Source: Brucella rhizosphaerae (GTDB taxonomy: Bacteria > Pseudomonadota > Alphaproteobacteria > Rhizobiales > Rhizobiaceae). Taken from it: a DNA stretch of 64,000 nt. Position numbers and translations under genes: made by a program. How positions within the stretch are numbered: position 1 is the first letter of the stretch; the number at the start of each line of letters is the position of its first letter. The stretch lies in contig NZ_NNRK01000025.1 of the NCBI RefSeq assembly GCF_002252475.1, positions 186,001 to 250,000 of the forward strand. Reading direction: 5' to 3'. Below, piece after piece: positions 36,722 to 45,190 of the stretch. Below the pieces are notes generated by a model. It made no database searches, had not been told where the DNA came from, and saw only the letters and a list, made by a program, of their open reading frames with translations.

Positions 36722-37477
36722 ATGACGGATGTTACCTTCGATCCATATACCATTGCTGCCGTGGCAGAGATGGGCCACAACAACCCGCCAACCTCTGCAT
36801 ATGAAGCGATCAGACAGGAAATCGAAGACCTGTTCGATGAATCTAAGAATTTCGCGGACGGCGAAGCGATTGACAGTGCTGCATTAGCCGAAGCCGTTAC
36901 CGAACTGCACGACAAGCTGCATGACGCTGGCAAGCGTGCTGACGAGGTTCGCAAGGACGAAGCTAAGCCGCACGACGATGCCAAGGCTGAAATTCAGACG
37001 CGCTACAACAAGTTGATCGGAAACACTAAGACGTCAGGAAAAGGCAAAGTCGTGCTCGGCAAGGAAGTGCTCCAAGGGCTGCTGACCCCATGGCGCAATA
37101 AGGTTGCCGCCGAAAAGGAAGCTGCGGCACGTGCAGCGCGTGAGGAAGCCGACCGCGTAATCCGCGAGGCACAGGAAGCCATGCAGGCGAGCGCTGGCAA
37201 TCTGGAAGCACGCGAACAGGCCGAGGAACTGGTCAAGGAGGCGAAACAAGCCGACCGTTGGGCCAAGCGCGAAGATAAAGCCGCTACTACTGGCACTGGT
37301 CTGCGTTCGGTCTGGCACGCTGATATGATTGACGAAGGCATAGCTTTGGATTGGGCATATGGCAGAGCACCCGAGCGTTTCAAAGCTGTCGTGCAGGCAA
37401 TGGCCGAGGAAACAGTGCGCGCTGGTATGCGTCAGGTGCCTGGTTTCAAGGTGCGTGAGGAAAGGGTGGCTAGGTGA
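36722..37477 (+). CDS. Phage protein with coiled coil and GHNNPP motif, 251 aa
   Basis: ATG at 36722 follows CACGAGGAG (36707-36715) and a GTGGC/GCCAC hairpin. The N-terminus contains EMGHNNPPTSAYEAIRQEIE. The middle (about 100-190) is an Ala/Glu/Arg-rich coiled coil. The C-terminal block TGLRSVWHADMIDEGIALDW and VPGFKVREE is found in many phage early proteins near recombination genes. No catalytic motif seen. Confidence 0.65.
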   Translation: MTDVTFDPYTIAAVAEMGHNNPPTSAYEAIRQEIEDLFDESKNFADGEAIDSAALAEAVTELHDKLHDAGKRADEVRKDEAKPHDDAKAEIQTRYNKLIGNTKTSGKGKVVLGKEVLQGLLTPWRNKVAAEKEAAARAAREEADRVIREAQEAMQASAGNLEAREQAEELVKEAKQADRWAKREDKAATTGTGLRSVWHADMIDEGIALDWAYGRAPERFKAVVQAMAEETVRAGMRQVPGFKVREERVAR

Positions 37478-37495
37478 TGGGTAAGGAAGCAAGGA

Positions 37496-38242
37496 TTAGC
37501 GTGAGGGTTGTATAGCCAACGAGGTAATAGGAAAGAACTTATAGAAGTTTCCAAGATGTTTCTTCTGCAGATCGTGTTTCTCGCAGGCTCTCTCGACGGA
37601 TTCTTGATCAAAGTTGAATGAAGAAAGAACGAGTCGAGGTTTAAACTCAGGATTCCCGCCAGCTTCCTTTCCGATTTGGCTAAACATCTGAAACAAACAA
37701 GTAGCATATCCAATTTGATACTGACGATTTAATCTGAAGTAATCGTTGTTGGTTGTGCAACGTCGATTGAAATTTTCTGTGTGCCATTTTACGCGCAGAA
37801 AATGCTGCGCAAGCTGCGGGCTTATATAATTTAAATCCCTCAACAACGATGGTTCTGGAGTAGGAATAGGAACAGGAGCCGCTCGTGCAGAATCCCTCGT
37901 TATTTGCCGACGATAGTCACTGACCATCGTTCCGATCGTGTAGAATCCATCAAGTGCATTGTCTATACGCCCGCGCTCGCGAGTTTCTCTGAGATGTCTT
38001 ATTTGTTCTCGTCCCGAAAAAATAACAAATGCACCGCCTGCGACTGCAGCCAATCCCGCGAGTAGTTGTTGGTAAGGGTTCACCCACTTCAACAGGATAA
38101 TCCATCTCACCCACTCAAGGAATTCAGAGAAACAAGCGCCACTCAGAAACATTCCGCATGTGCTCTCATAGTGCCACGCAACAAATGCCAGCAGCGCCCA
38201 CGTAGATGCAATGCCAATCGCCCAAGATTTCCACTTTTCCAT
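37496..38242 (-). CDS. Membrane-anchored cargo protein B, 248 aa
   Basis: Starts at ATG 38242 (MEKWKSWAIGIASTWALLAF). Two membrane helices (about 7-24 and 55-76) with a cytoplasmic helical domain. The second helix and linker read YQQLLAGLAAVAGGAFVIF, then GREQIRHLRETRE, comparable with protein A (33543-34325). AT-rich, minus strand, alone between rightward genes. Role unknown; candidate lysogenic conversion or exclusion protein. Confidence 0.68.
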   Translation of the reverse strand: MEKWKSWAIGIASTWALLAFVAWHYESTCGMFLSGACFSEFLEWVRWIILLKWVNPYQQLLAGLAAVAGGAFVIFSGREQIRHLRETRERGRIDNALDGFYTIGTMVSDYRRQITRDSARAAPVPIPTPEPSLLRDLNYISPQLAQHFLRVKWHTENFNRRCTTNNDYFRLNRQYQIGYATCLFQMFSQIGKEAGGNPEFKPRLVLSSFNFDQESVERACEKHDLQKKHLGNFYKFFPITSLAIQPSR

Positions 38243-38335
38243 AGGGCCCCACGCCAAAGAAGAATCGATAAACACTTATAGCAACCACCCCGCCATCCAC
38301 CAACTGGCGGGTTGCCACACACGAGGAGAGAATGA

Positions 38336-38908
38336 ATGCAGGAAGAGCTACCCAGCGGGCCTTTTGGCTGCGTCCTTGCGGACCCGCCATGGTCTTTCAG
38401 AACGTACGGAAAAAAAGACGTTGCGCCGGCACGAGGCCGTCAGCCTTACGGTGTAATGTCACTTGACGATATCAAAGCGCTGCGTGTCGAACAGGTATGC
38501 GCTCGCGACTGTTTGTTGTTTATGTGGACGGTTTCGCACCTGCAGGCCGCTGCAATCGATGTGGCTGCCGCGTGGGGATTCAAACCTGTCAGTGTTGCTT
38601 TTGTCTGGGACAAAGGCCGCATGGGCATGGGTTACTGGACACGGCAGGAAGTAGAAATCTGTCACTTGTTCAAGCGGGGCAAGCCTCGCCGTCTATCGAA
38701 GGGCGTGCGCTCCCTTATCAAGGCTCCGCGCCGCGAGCATTCCCGCAAGCCCGATGAGCAATACGGACGCATCGAGAAGCTGGTCGACGGTCCTTATCTC
38801 GAGCTCTTCGCTCGTCAAGCGTGGCCGGGTTGGTCTTCATGGGGCAACGAGTCTGAGAAGTATGTGGCTGCCAATGATAACCAAGATTTGCTGGGGAGGG
38901 TGGCTTAA
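38336..38908 (+). CDS. MT-A70 family DNA N6-adenine methyltransferase
   Basis: 190 aa. The catalytic motif DPPW is in VLADPPWSFRTYG (about residue 17), preceded by GPFGC. Further family marks are CLLFMWTVSHL, EICHLFKRGKPRR and GPYLELFARQAWPGWSSWGN. It methylates adenine N6. Leader CACGAGGAG (38320-38328) with a CCCGCCA/TGGCGGG hairpin just upstream. Ends VAANDNQDLLGRVA; the stop overlaps the next ATG. No cognate restriction enzyme nearby. Confidence 0.9.
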   Translation: MQEELPSGPFGCVLADPPWSFRTYGKKDVAPARGRQPYGVMSLDDIKALRVEQVCARDCLLFMWTVSHLQAAAIDVAAAWGFKPVSVAFVWDKGRMGMGYWTRQEVEICHLFKRGKPRRLSKGVRSLIKAPRREHSRKPDEQYGRIEKLVDGPYLELFARQAWPGWSSWGNESEKYVAANDNQDLLGRVA

Positions 38909-39732
38909 TGGCGAAACTCACGAAGGCTCAAGCAAAGGCGCACTCTCAAGCAGTTGCCATCCTTCAGCAAGAACGGTTGTCGGAAGATGATAAGGAATTC
39001 GTATATCGCAACTGGAACGAGGGCGCGAACCACGTAAACGGCGCAGCAGGTGCTTTCTTCACCCCATTCGATATGGCTTTTGATTTTGCGATAGATGCTG
39101 GCGGCGGTCGCATTATTGACCTGTGTGCTGGGATTGGAATGCTATCTTACGCAATTTGGCAGCGTAGCAGTTTCAACGATAATAGGCCGCAAATTACCTG
39201 TGTAGAGCGTAATGCCGAGTATCTTGAGGTCGGGAAAAAGTTGCTGCCAGAAGCAGAATGGATTCACGCTGACGTATTTGACGTTCTCGATATGGGACTG
39301 AGGCACTTCGACACTGCGATTAGCAACCCTCCGTTCGGAAACATCAAGCGGACCAGAAACTCTCCGAGATACAGCGGCAAGGATTTCGAATTCCACGTAA
39401 TTGATATTGCGTCCCACCTAGCAGACTACGGCACGTTCATCGTCCCCCAAATGTCGGCAGGCTTCAATTATTCCGGACGGAATAGCTATGAACGTCAGAC
39501 CAGTGGCAAAGCCGTTAAGTTCCAGGAGTTGACCGGTCTGCATTTCGATACAGGCTGCGGCGTCGATACTGCTTATTTCATCGATAAGTGGAAAGGCGTC
39601 TCTCCAATGTGCGAGATCGTTTGCGTTGAATTTACAGATGCGCCCGTCGTTGCCCAGAAAGTGCAACCGAACCCAGCAAACGACAATGTCCAAAAACCAG
39701 TGCAACACAGCCTTTTCGGTGACGCAGCATGA
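38908..39732 (+). CDS. Adenine-type DNA methyltransferase (NPPF)
   Basis: 274 aa class I SAM-dependent enzyme. SAM motif IIDLCAGIGMLSYAI (about 71-85), acidic VERNAEYLEVG, and catalytic ISNPPFGNIKRT (about 136). The C-terminus NPANDNVQKPVQHSLFGDAA contains ANDN and a possible clamp-binding-like HSLF. Second of three methyltransferases in a row. Confidence 0.85.
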   Translation: MAKLTKAQAKAHSQAVAILQQERLSEDDKEFVYRNWNEGANHVNGAAGAFFTPFDMAFDFAIDAGGGRIIDLCAGIGMLSYAIWQRSSFNDNRPQITCVERNAEYLEVGKKLLPEAEWIHADVFDVLDMGLRHFDTAISNPPFGNIKRTRNSPRYSGKDFEFHVIDIASHLADYGTFIVPQMSAGFNYSGRNSYERQTSGKAVKFQELTGLHFDTGCGVDTAYFIDKWKGVSPMCEIVCVEFTDAPVVAQKVQPNPANDNVQKPVQHSLFGDAA

Positions 39733-40046
39733 CCCATCCGGACCAATGCCACGTCTGCCTCCGACATGCTGTCGGTCTCGGTGTGCAGGAGCACAAAGAA
39801 CCGATCCGTTGGTTATGTAAGGAATGCGCAGACATTGCTGAGCACATCGTGCACCGCCGCCGCTTGGACCCTTACGAACTGCGCGCCCTTGATACGGGTG
39901 TTGAAGCTGTTGGGGCTTTCCTTGGCACTATAGGCAAAACCGACCTTGCTGAATGCGACGAACTCGAAGCGCGCATGCTGGTGAAGGCCGCGTGGGAAGG
40001 CTGCGGGCGAGGAATGCTGGAAGCTCTTAAAGCAGCTCCTTTTTAG
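39729..40046 (+). CDS. Small Cys-pair phage protein, 105 aa
   Basis: Starts at ATG 39729 (ATGA overlap). The N-terminus has CHVCLRHAVGLG and RWLCKECADIAEHI, a C-x2-C...C-x2-C zinc ribbon, followed by a helical domain. Seen in phage early modules; function unknown. Confidence 0.65.
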   Translation: MTHPDQCHVCLRHAVGLGVQEHKEPIRWLCKECADIAEHIVHRRRLDPYELRALDTGVEAVGAFLGTIGKTDLAECDELEARMLVKAAWEGCGRGMLEALKAAPF

Positions 40047-40062
40047 GAAAGGCGCCATTATA

Positions 40063-41490
40063 ATGAAAAACGAGAACGACAATAACGCACTGCGCTTTTT
40101 GTCCGTGTGTAGCGGGATTGAAGCAGCTTCGGTTGCGTGGAATCCACTCGGATGGAAGGCAGTTGCTTTTAGCGAGATTGAGAAATTCCCTTCAGCTGTG
40201 CTGGCGCATCATTATCCGGATGTACCGAATCTTGGAGATTTCACCAAGATCGATACGTCCGCACTCGGACGCGTCGATATCCTCTGCGGTGGCACGCCAT
40301 GTCAGGCGTTTTCCATCGCGGGAGCGCGCAGGTCGCTTGACGATGCACGCGGTAACTTAACCCTAGCCTTTGTGGAGCTTGCACATGAGCTTGCAGCAGG
40401 AAATGGACTTCGCAACGTCGTCTGGGAAAACGTTCCCGGCGTTCTCTCGACAAAAGACAACGCCTTCGGATGTTTCCTGGCAGGACTTGTCGGAGCAGAT
40501 GATCCCTTGCAGTCGCCAGACGGGCCTAAATGGCCAAACTCAGGTATGGTTGCCGGGCCGCGGGCACGGGCCGCTTGGCGGATTCTCGACGCTCAATATT
40601 TCGGATTGGCCCAACGACGCAAGCGTGTCGTCGTTATCGCAGATTTTGGAAACGGCGCAGATCCCGCAGCGGTTTTATTTGAGCGCAAGAGCTTGTCAGG
40701 GAATACTCCGCCGAGCCGAGAAACGGGGAAAGACATTGCCCCAACAATTAGCGCACGCCCTACAGGCGGTGGCGGACTTGGAACAGACTTCGATTTAGAT
40801 GGTGGGTTGATTTCATCAACAGGCAGTGTGGCACACTGCCTGAATGCTGGTGGCATGGGGCGACAGGACTATGAAACTGAGACGATGATTGCCTTCGCTC
40901 AGAATACTCGCGACGAAGTGCGCATCGTAAATGGTGATGGTTTAATAGCTGGTGCACTCGCGGCCGAACCGGGAATGAATCAGCAAACCTATCTAGCTTT
41001 CGACTGCAAGGCATCAGGGCGAAGTGGTTTCGGGGTTGGCGAAATTAGCCCAACGTTGAGGGCCATGAATAGTGTTGATGGCAATCAGAATGCGGGTGGT
41101 CAGGTGGCTGTTTGCGCACCTGTCGCTTGGTCCAGCATGCCACAGAACAGCGGCAAGGATTACAAGGCGCTTCAGGTCGACGTCGCGCAGCCTTTGATGG
41201 CTGGTGGACCTGTAGGCGGCAATCAGGGTGGCGACTACATCCAGCAGCAATGGGCCGTCCGCCGTCTTACACCTACCGAGTGCGAGCGCCTGCAAGGTTT
41301 CCCTGACGAATACACCAATATCCCTTGGCGCAACAAACCTAATAGCCCTGACGGTCCGCGCTACAAGGCTCTGGGTAATAGCTGGGCAGTGCCGAAGTTC
41401 CGTTGGATTGGCGAAAGGATTGCTCGCCTGATGCCGATGTCACCAGCCAATGACAATCATTGCACAGAGCCAGAACGCCTCTGCGCATAA
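40063..41490 (+). CDS. DNA C5-cytosine methyltransferase (Dcm type)
   Basis: 475 aa. Motif I LSVCSGIEAASVAW, catalytic PC in GGTPCQAFSIAG (about residue 78), ENVPGV in NVVWENVPGV and RRLTPTECERLQGFPDEY near the C-terminus are present. A large central insertion (about 200-375) is Gly/Asn-rich and probably contains the target-recognition part. Ends MSPANDNHCTEPERLCA. It completes a three-methyltransferase block that could protect phage DNA from host restriction (inference). Confidence 0.92.
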   Translation: MKNENDNNALRFLSVCSGIEAASVAWNPLGWKAVAFSEIEKFPSAVLAHHYPDVPNLGDFTKIDTSALGRVDILCGGTPCQAFSIAGARRSLDDARGNLTLAFVELAHELAAGNGLRNVVWENVPGVLSTKDNAFGCFLAGLVGADDPLQSPDGPKWPNSGMVAGPRARAAWRILDAQYFGLAQRRKRVVVIADFGNGADPAAVLFERKSLSGNTPPSRETGKDIAPTISARPTGGGGLGTDFDLDGGLISSTGSVAHCLNAGGMGRQDYETETMIAFAQNTRDEVRIVNGDGLIAGALAAEPGMNQQTYLAFDCKASGRSGFGVGEISPTLRAMNSVDGNQNAGGQVAVCAPVAWSSMPQNSGKDYKALQVDVAQPLMAGGPVGGNQGGDYIQQQWAVRRLTPTECERLQGFPDEYTNIPWRNKPNSPDGPRYKALGNSWAVPKFRWIGERIARLMPMSPANDNHCTEPERLCA

Positions 41491-41645
41491 AGCCGGTTCA
41501 GTAAATCTATCATGTCATCGGCCTCCTGAATATCGAGGTCAGTGACATAGGTGTCATTTACCATAGCCACAAGGCCAGTGAAAATATCAATCACAGACCA
41601 AGTGCCGTCTGGCATCTGCTTCATATCATAGCGGGTTTCAGCCAT
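41457..41645 (-). CDS. Small hypothetical protein, 62 aa (paralogue 1)
   Basis: Starts at ATG 41645 after GGAGCGCGTCC. The sequence has YDMKQMPDGTWSVIDIF then EADDMIDLLNRLYAQRR, the same pattern as the genes at 41714-41914 and 21305-21499. Convergent with the Dcm gene (34-bp overlap). Function unknown. Confidence 0.58.
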   Translation of the reverse strand: MAETRYDMKQMPDGTWSVIDIFTGLVAMVNDTYVTDLDIQEADDMIDLLNRLYAQRRSGSVQ

Positions 41646-41713
41646 GGACGCGCTCCAAGGATTATTCATGCAGAATAACATCATTCAGCGCGTTGCAGAA
41701 GATCAACCGCAGC

Positions 41714-41914
41714 TTAAGGCAATTGTCCGCTTCCACCTTCGTGCTGCCGTTCCATGAATGTCCGGGTAATTTGCACCAGGCATTCATTCGCCTCTGTCTC
41801 GGTGAGCCCTGTCTGAAGCTTACCTTTGAACTCGGCAGGTTCATTTTTGTATGACTCAATAACAGACCAAGTTCCGTCCTGTTCATGGCGAACCTTATAG
41901 CCATTCTCAATCAT
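41714..41914 (-). CDS. Small hypothetical protein, 66 aa (paralogue 2)
   Basis: ATG at 41914 follows AAGGAGGAAACT. The sequence has YKVRHEQDGTWSVIESY and then TETEANECLVQITR, sharing DGTWSVI with its tandem neighbour. It diverges from the primase gene with only 23 bp between start codons, and the two Shine-Dalgarno sequences overlap as a palindrome (CTCCTTCAGGAG). Confidence 0.58.
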   Translation of the reverse strand: MIENGYKVRHEQDGTWSVIESYKNEPAEFKGKLQTGLTETEANECLVQITRTFMERQHEGGSGQLP

Positions 41915-41937
41915 AGTTTCCTCCTTCAGGAGTTCAC

Positions 41938-44121
41938 ATGCAGAATATTTCCAGTCGGCAGTTCTCAGAAGACCCAATGCTCGACGTCGCGTTGTCCTAT
42001 CAGGCACGCAACTGGCCGGTCTTTCCGTGCCGTTACCGCGATGAAGAAATCATTGACCAGCACACCGGCGAAATCGAAATCCTCGCTACTAAAACGCCGC
42101 TGACCAGCAACGGGTTCCGTGGCGCGACGCTGAATGAGCGCATCGTCCGTGAATACTGGCGCCGCAACCCTTCCGCAATGATTGGCGTGCCAACAGGTGC
42201 GCCTATAGGTGCATGGGTGTTGGACATTGATCCGAAACACGGCGGCGACGAAACGCTTGCCTTCCTTGAGCAGCAATACGACTCGCTCCCAACAACGCTA
42301 ACAGCAGAAACGACGAGCGGCGGCCGTCACTATTTCTTTCGTCATCGTCAGGGCGTTCGCAATCGCGGCGCGCTTGGTTCCGGGGTCGATGTACGCGGTG
42401 ACGGCGGTTATGTCATTGCGGCCGGGAGCGTGCCGGAAGTTGGCCTGCCTTATCGCTGGATATCGGAACAAGAGCCGGTCGACGCGCCAGACTGGTTGCT
42501 GGATCTCGTGCTGCCACGCTCGTACGAAAGCACATACACCGCAGCACCGTCTGTTAGCGGCACGATCAATGACTGCTATGTCGAGCGTGCAGTTCAGTCT
42601 GAGCTGGACGATCTTGCACTTGAGCCGATGGGTAACCGCAACAATCGACTGAACGACGCCGCGTTTCGTTTGGGCACATTTGTCGGAGCTGGCGCTCTGG
42701 CTGAATCCGAAGCTCGTGCGCTGTTGCAGGACGTGGCCAGAGGCTGGGGCCGAGACTGGCCGCGCTGCGTTAAGACAATCGACAACGGCCTTGCTGCCGG
42801 CGCACGTAGTCCTCGAACAGTGCCACAGAACGACAATGACAACACGCGACTGGTCGATATCAGCCGTATGATTGCCAATGGATTGGCTAAGGCAGAAGCG
42901 CGCTCCGAAAGCGAAGAAGTGCCCCAAGAGGCCGACCTCCATTCATCTATAATCAAACCAGTACAACTTATTGAAAAAGTGCGAGCAATCATTGCGACTC
43001 CGTTCGTCTGGAAAGACCCGTCTACGCTGCCAAGGCGCGAATTTGCGTTCGGTAAGCACTTCATTCGCAAGTACGTTTCAGTGACGGTCGCGCCAGGAGG
43101 TCTTGGTAAAACGGCCAACAGCATCATCGAAGCACTGGCCATGGCATCAGGCAAAGCACTCAACGGCACAAAGCCGCCGAAGCGTCTGAAGGTGTGGCTG
43201 TTCAATGCCGAAGATCCGCGCGATGAGCTTGAGCGCCGCATCATGGCAGCGTGCATTCATTTCAATCTGAAGCCAGCTGACATTGATGGGCATCTGTTTC
43301 TCGACACCGGTCGCGAGCAGGAACTGGTCATTGCGATCGATGACAAGAAGGGCGTGCGTATTCAGGAGCCAGTCGTTGAAGCTGTTGTTGAAACGATCTC
43401 TGAGTTAGGCATAGACGTGATGATCGTGGATCCGTTCGTGTCGACGCACCAGGTCAATGAAAACGACAACGGCGCAATCGACAAGGTGGCCAAGCTCTGG
43501 GCTCAGGTAGCCGACCGTACGAACTGCTCCATCGATATCGTGCATCATCTGCGCAAGGTAAGCGACCGCGAAGCAACCGTCGAAGACGCACGCGGTGCTG
43601 TGTCGCTGATAGGTGCGGCGCGTTCGGTGCGCGTGCTTAACCGCATGTCGGAAGCGCAGGCGAGTGAGGCCGGCCTGACACACGAAGCTCGGTTTGCGTA
43701 TTTCTCTGTGACATACGGAAAAGCTAACCTCGCGCCTCTTTCGCATAAAGCTGACTGGCGAAAGCTTGAGAGTGTAGCGCTGGGGAACGGGCAGGGCCTT
43801 ACCAAGCCTCAAGATCATGCGCCAGTCGTAACGTCGTGGGCTTGGCCGACAAGTGAGGAAGTCGCCGAAACCCTGACTGATGACGAGCGCGAAGCAATCC
43901 GGGGCGTCGTGAATGGCGGTACATACAAGCCGGCACCACAGGCCAAGGACTGGGTAGGACGTGCCGTTGCTTATGCACTGCAGCTGGACGTTGATGAAGA
44001 AGCGGACAAGAAGCGCGTCAGCATGATCACCAAGGCGCTGTTTGCTGAGGGCTTTCTAATGAAAGTGGAAGATCGAGATCCCGTTCAGCGCAGGGCGATG
44101 ACGTTCGTGAGAGCAATGTGA
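41938..44121 (+). CDS. Primase-polymerase / RepA-type helicase fusion
   Basis: 727 aa. The N-terminal half (about 15-200) is a bifunctional primase-polymerase domain (PF09250 type; VLDIDPKHGGDE with catalytic acids, TSGGRHYFFRH, SGVDVRGDGGYVIAAGS). The C-terminal half (about 345-640) is a RepA/AAA_25 helicase: Walker A APGGLGKTAN, Walker B IDVMIVDPFVSTHQ, and DIVHHLRK. It would open and prime the phage origin. The central linker includes PQNDNDN. CAGGAG precedes the ATG. Last replication gene before the cargo region. Confidence 0.9.
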   Translation: MQNISSRQFSEDPMLDVALSYQARNWPVFPCRYRDEEIIDQHTGEIEILATKTPLTSNGFRGATLNERIVREYWRRNPSAMIGVPTGAPIGAWVLDIDPKHGGDETLAFLEQQYDSLPTTLTAETTSGGRHYFFRHRQGVRNRGALGSGVDVRGDGGYVIAAGSVPEVGLPYRWISEQEPVDAPDWLLDLVLPRSYESTYTAAPSVSGTINDCYVERAVQSELDDLALEPMGNRNNRLNDAAFRLGTFVGAGALAESEARALLQDVARGWGRDWPRCVKTIDNGLAAGARSPRTVPQNDNDNTRLVDISRMIANGLAKAEARSESEEVPQEADLHSSIIKPVQLIEKVRAIIATPFVWKDPSTLPRREFAFGKHFIRKYVSVTVAPGGLGKTANSIIEALAMASGKALNGTKPPKRLKVWLFNAEDPRDELERRIMAACIHFNLKPADIDGHLFLDTGREQELVIAIDDKKGVRIQEPVVEAVVETISELGIDVMIVDPFVSTHQVNENDNGAIDKVAKLWAQVADRTNCSIDIVHHLRKVSDREATVEDARGAVSLIGAARSVRVLNRMSEAQASEAGLTHEARFAYFSVTYGKANLAPLSHKADWRKLESVALGNGQGLTKPQDHAPVVTSWAWPTSEEVAETLTDDEREAIRGVVNGGTYKPAPQAKDWVGRAVAYALQLDVDEEADKKRVSMITKALFAEGFLMKVEDRDPVQRRAMTFVRAM

Positions 44122-44291
44122 TTAGCAGAGTACTATGCAATTTAGTTGTTTATTAACTGTATACTAGTGGACATTTCTATCGAGTTTCAATGTGCATCGG
44201 TGTTGCCATAATACTACAGACTTTTTGCATTGTTGATATATCTTTAGGCTCAGAAAATATTTTAGCGCTCCGCTGGAGATGGGAGAATAAA

Positions 44292-44985
44292 ATGAACATC
44301 AAGTCAATCTTGCTAGCCACTACTTTCGTATTCACTGGATTTGCTGTAGCCAATGCTGCAGATGCAATTCAATACGAAGAACCAGCTCCAGTTGTTATGG
44401 CTCCGACCTTCACCTGGAACGGCGCTTACCTCGGTGGCCAGATTGGTTACGGCTGGGGCAAGTCGCGTTCGCCTCGACGGTGGCGTCAACGTCAAGCCAG
44501 ATGGCTTCCTCGGCGGTCTTTATGCAGGTTACAACTTCGATCTCGGCAACAGCGTTGTTCTGGGTATTGACGGTGACGTAACCTACAACAACCTCAAGGA
44601 CAGCTACTCTGAAACTTTCCTTGACGGAACAGACAGCGTTGAAAGCAAGCTGCGTTGGTCGGGTGCCGTTCGTGCCCGTGCAGGTTACGCAGTTGATCGC
44701 TTCCTTCCATACATCGCTGGTGGTGTTGCTTTCGGAAGCGTAAAGAACACATTGTCGTCGACTGGTGCTGATGGTTCGTTCGAAGCCTCGCAGAGCAAGA
44801 CCCTCACCGGCTGGACCGCTGGCGCAGGTATTGACTACGCAGCAACTGACAACGTCATCGTTCGCCTTGAATACCGTTATACCGATTACGGCAACAAGGA
44901 TTACGACTTTGGCTTTGGCGACGGCTCGGTTCGCAACAAGTTCAAGACTAACGAAGTTCGTCTCGGCGTCGCATACAAGTTCTGA
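44292..44985 (+). pseudogene. Omp25/Omp31-type outer membrane porin, frameshifted
   Basis: The first frame gives a signal peptide (MNIKSILLATTFVFTGFAVA) and the start of an Omp25/31 beta-barrel up to GAYLGGQIGYGWGKSR (44463 or so). The rest, beginning LDGGVNVKPDGFLGGLYAGY and ending in the typical EVRLGVAYKF, is in another frame. Adding two bases near 44465 would restore a 231-residue barrel (probable original KSRFDLDGG). The gene has a signal, an RBS (GGAGATGGGAG) and a terminator, so the break is recent or a sequencing error. A porin gene in a prophage is probably cargo. Confidence 0.85.
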
Positions 44986-45011
44986 TTTTTCAGGACCTCA
45001 CGCACAACTTT

Positions 45012-45042
45012 ACCGCTCAGAGAAATCTGGGCGGTTTTTTTT
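45012..45042 (+). terminator. Terminator of the porin gene
   Basis: ACCGCTCAGA (45012-45021) pairs with TCTGGGCGGT (45026-45035), followed by eight T. Confidence 0.85.
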
Positions 45043-45190
45043 GTTTAAAAATAGGCTCAGAAGTCGGAAATATTTCGTCTGCGCCTGACTGCCGTATCTA
45101 TCATTCCCTACGCACGTCTCTATATTATTCGTCGTATTAGCAGCAAATCATCTCCCTCCAATGCTGGCTAGTTTATGGTTAGGTGGTGAT

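Noticed and set aside
38336-41490. Restriction-modification system
   Set aside because: Three methyltransferases but no endonuclease gene adjacent; the HNH gene at 49705 belongs to packaging.
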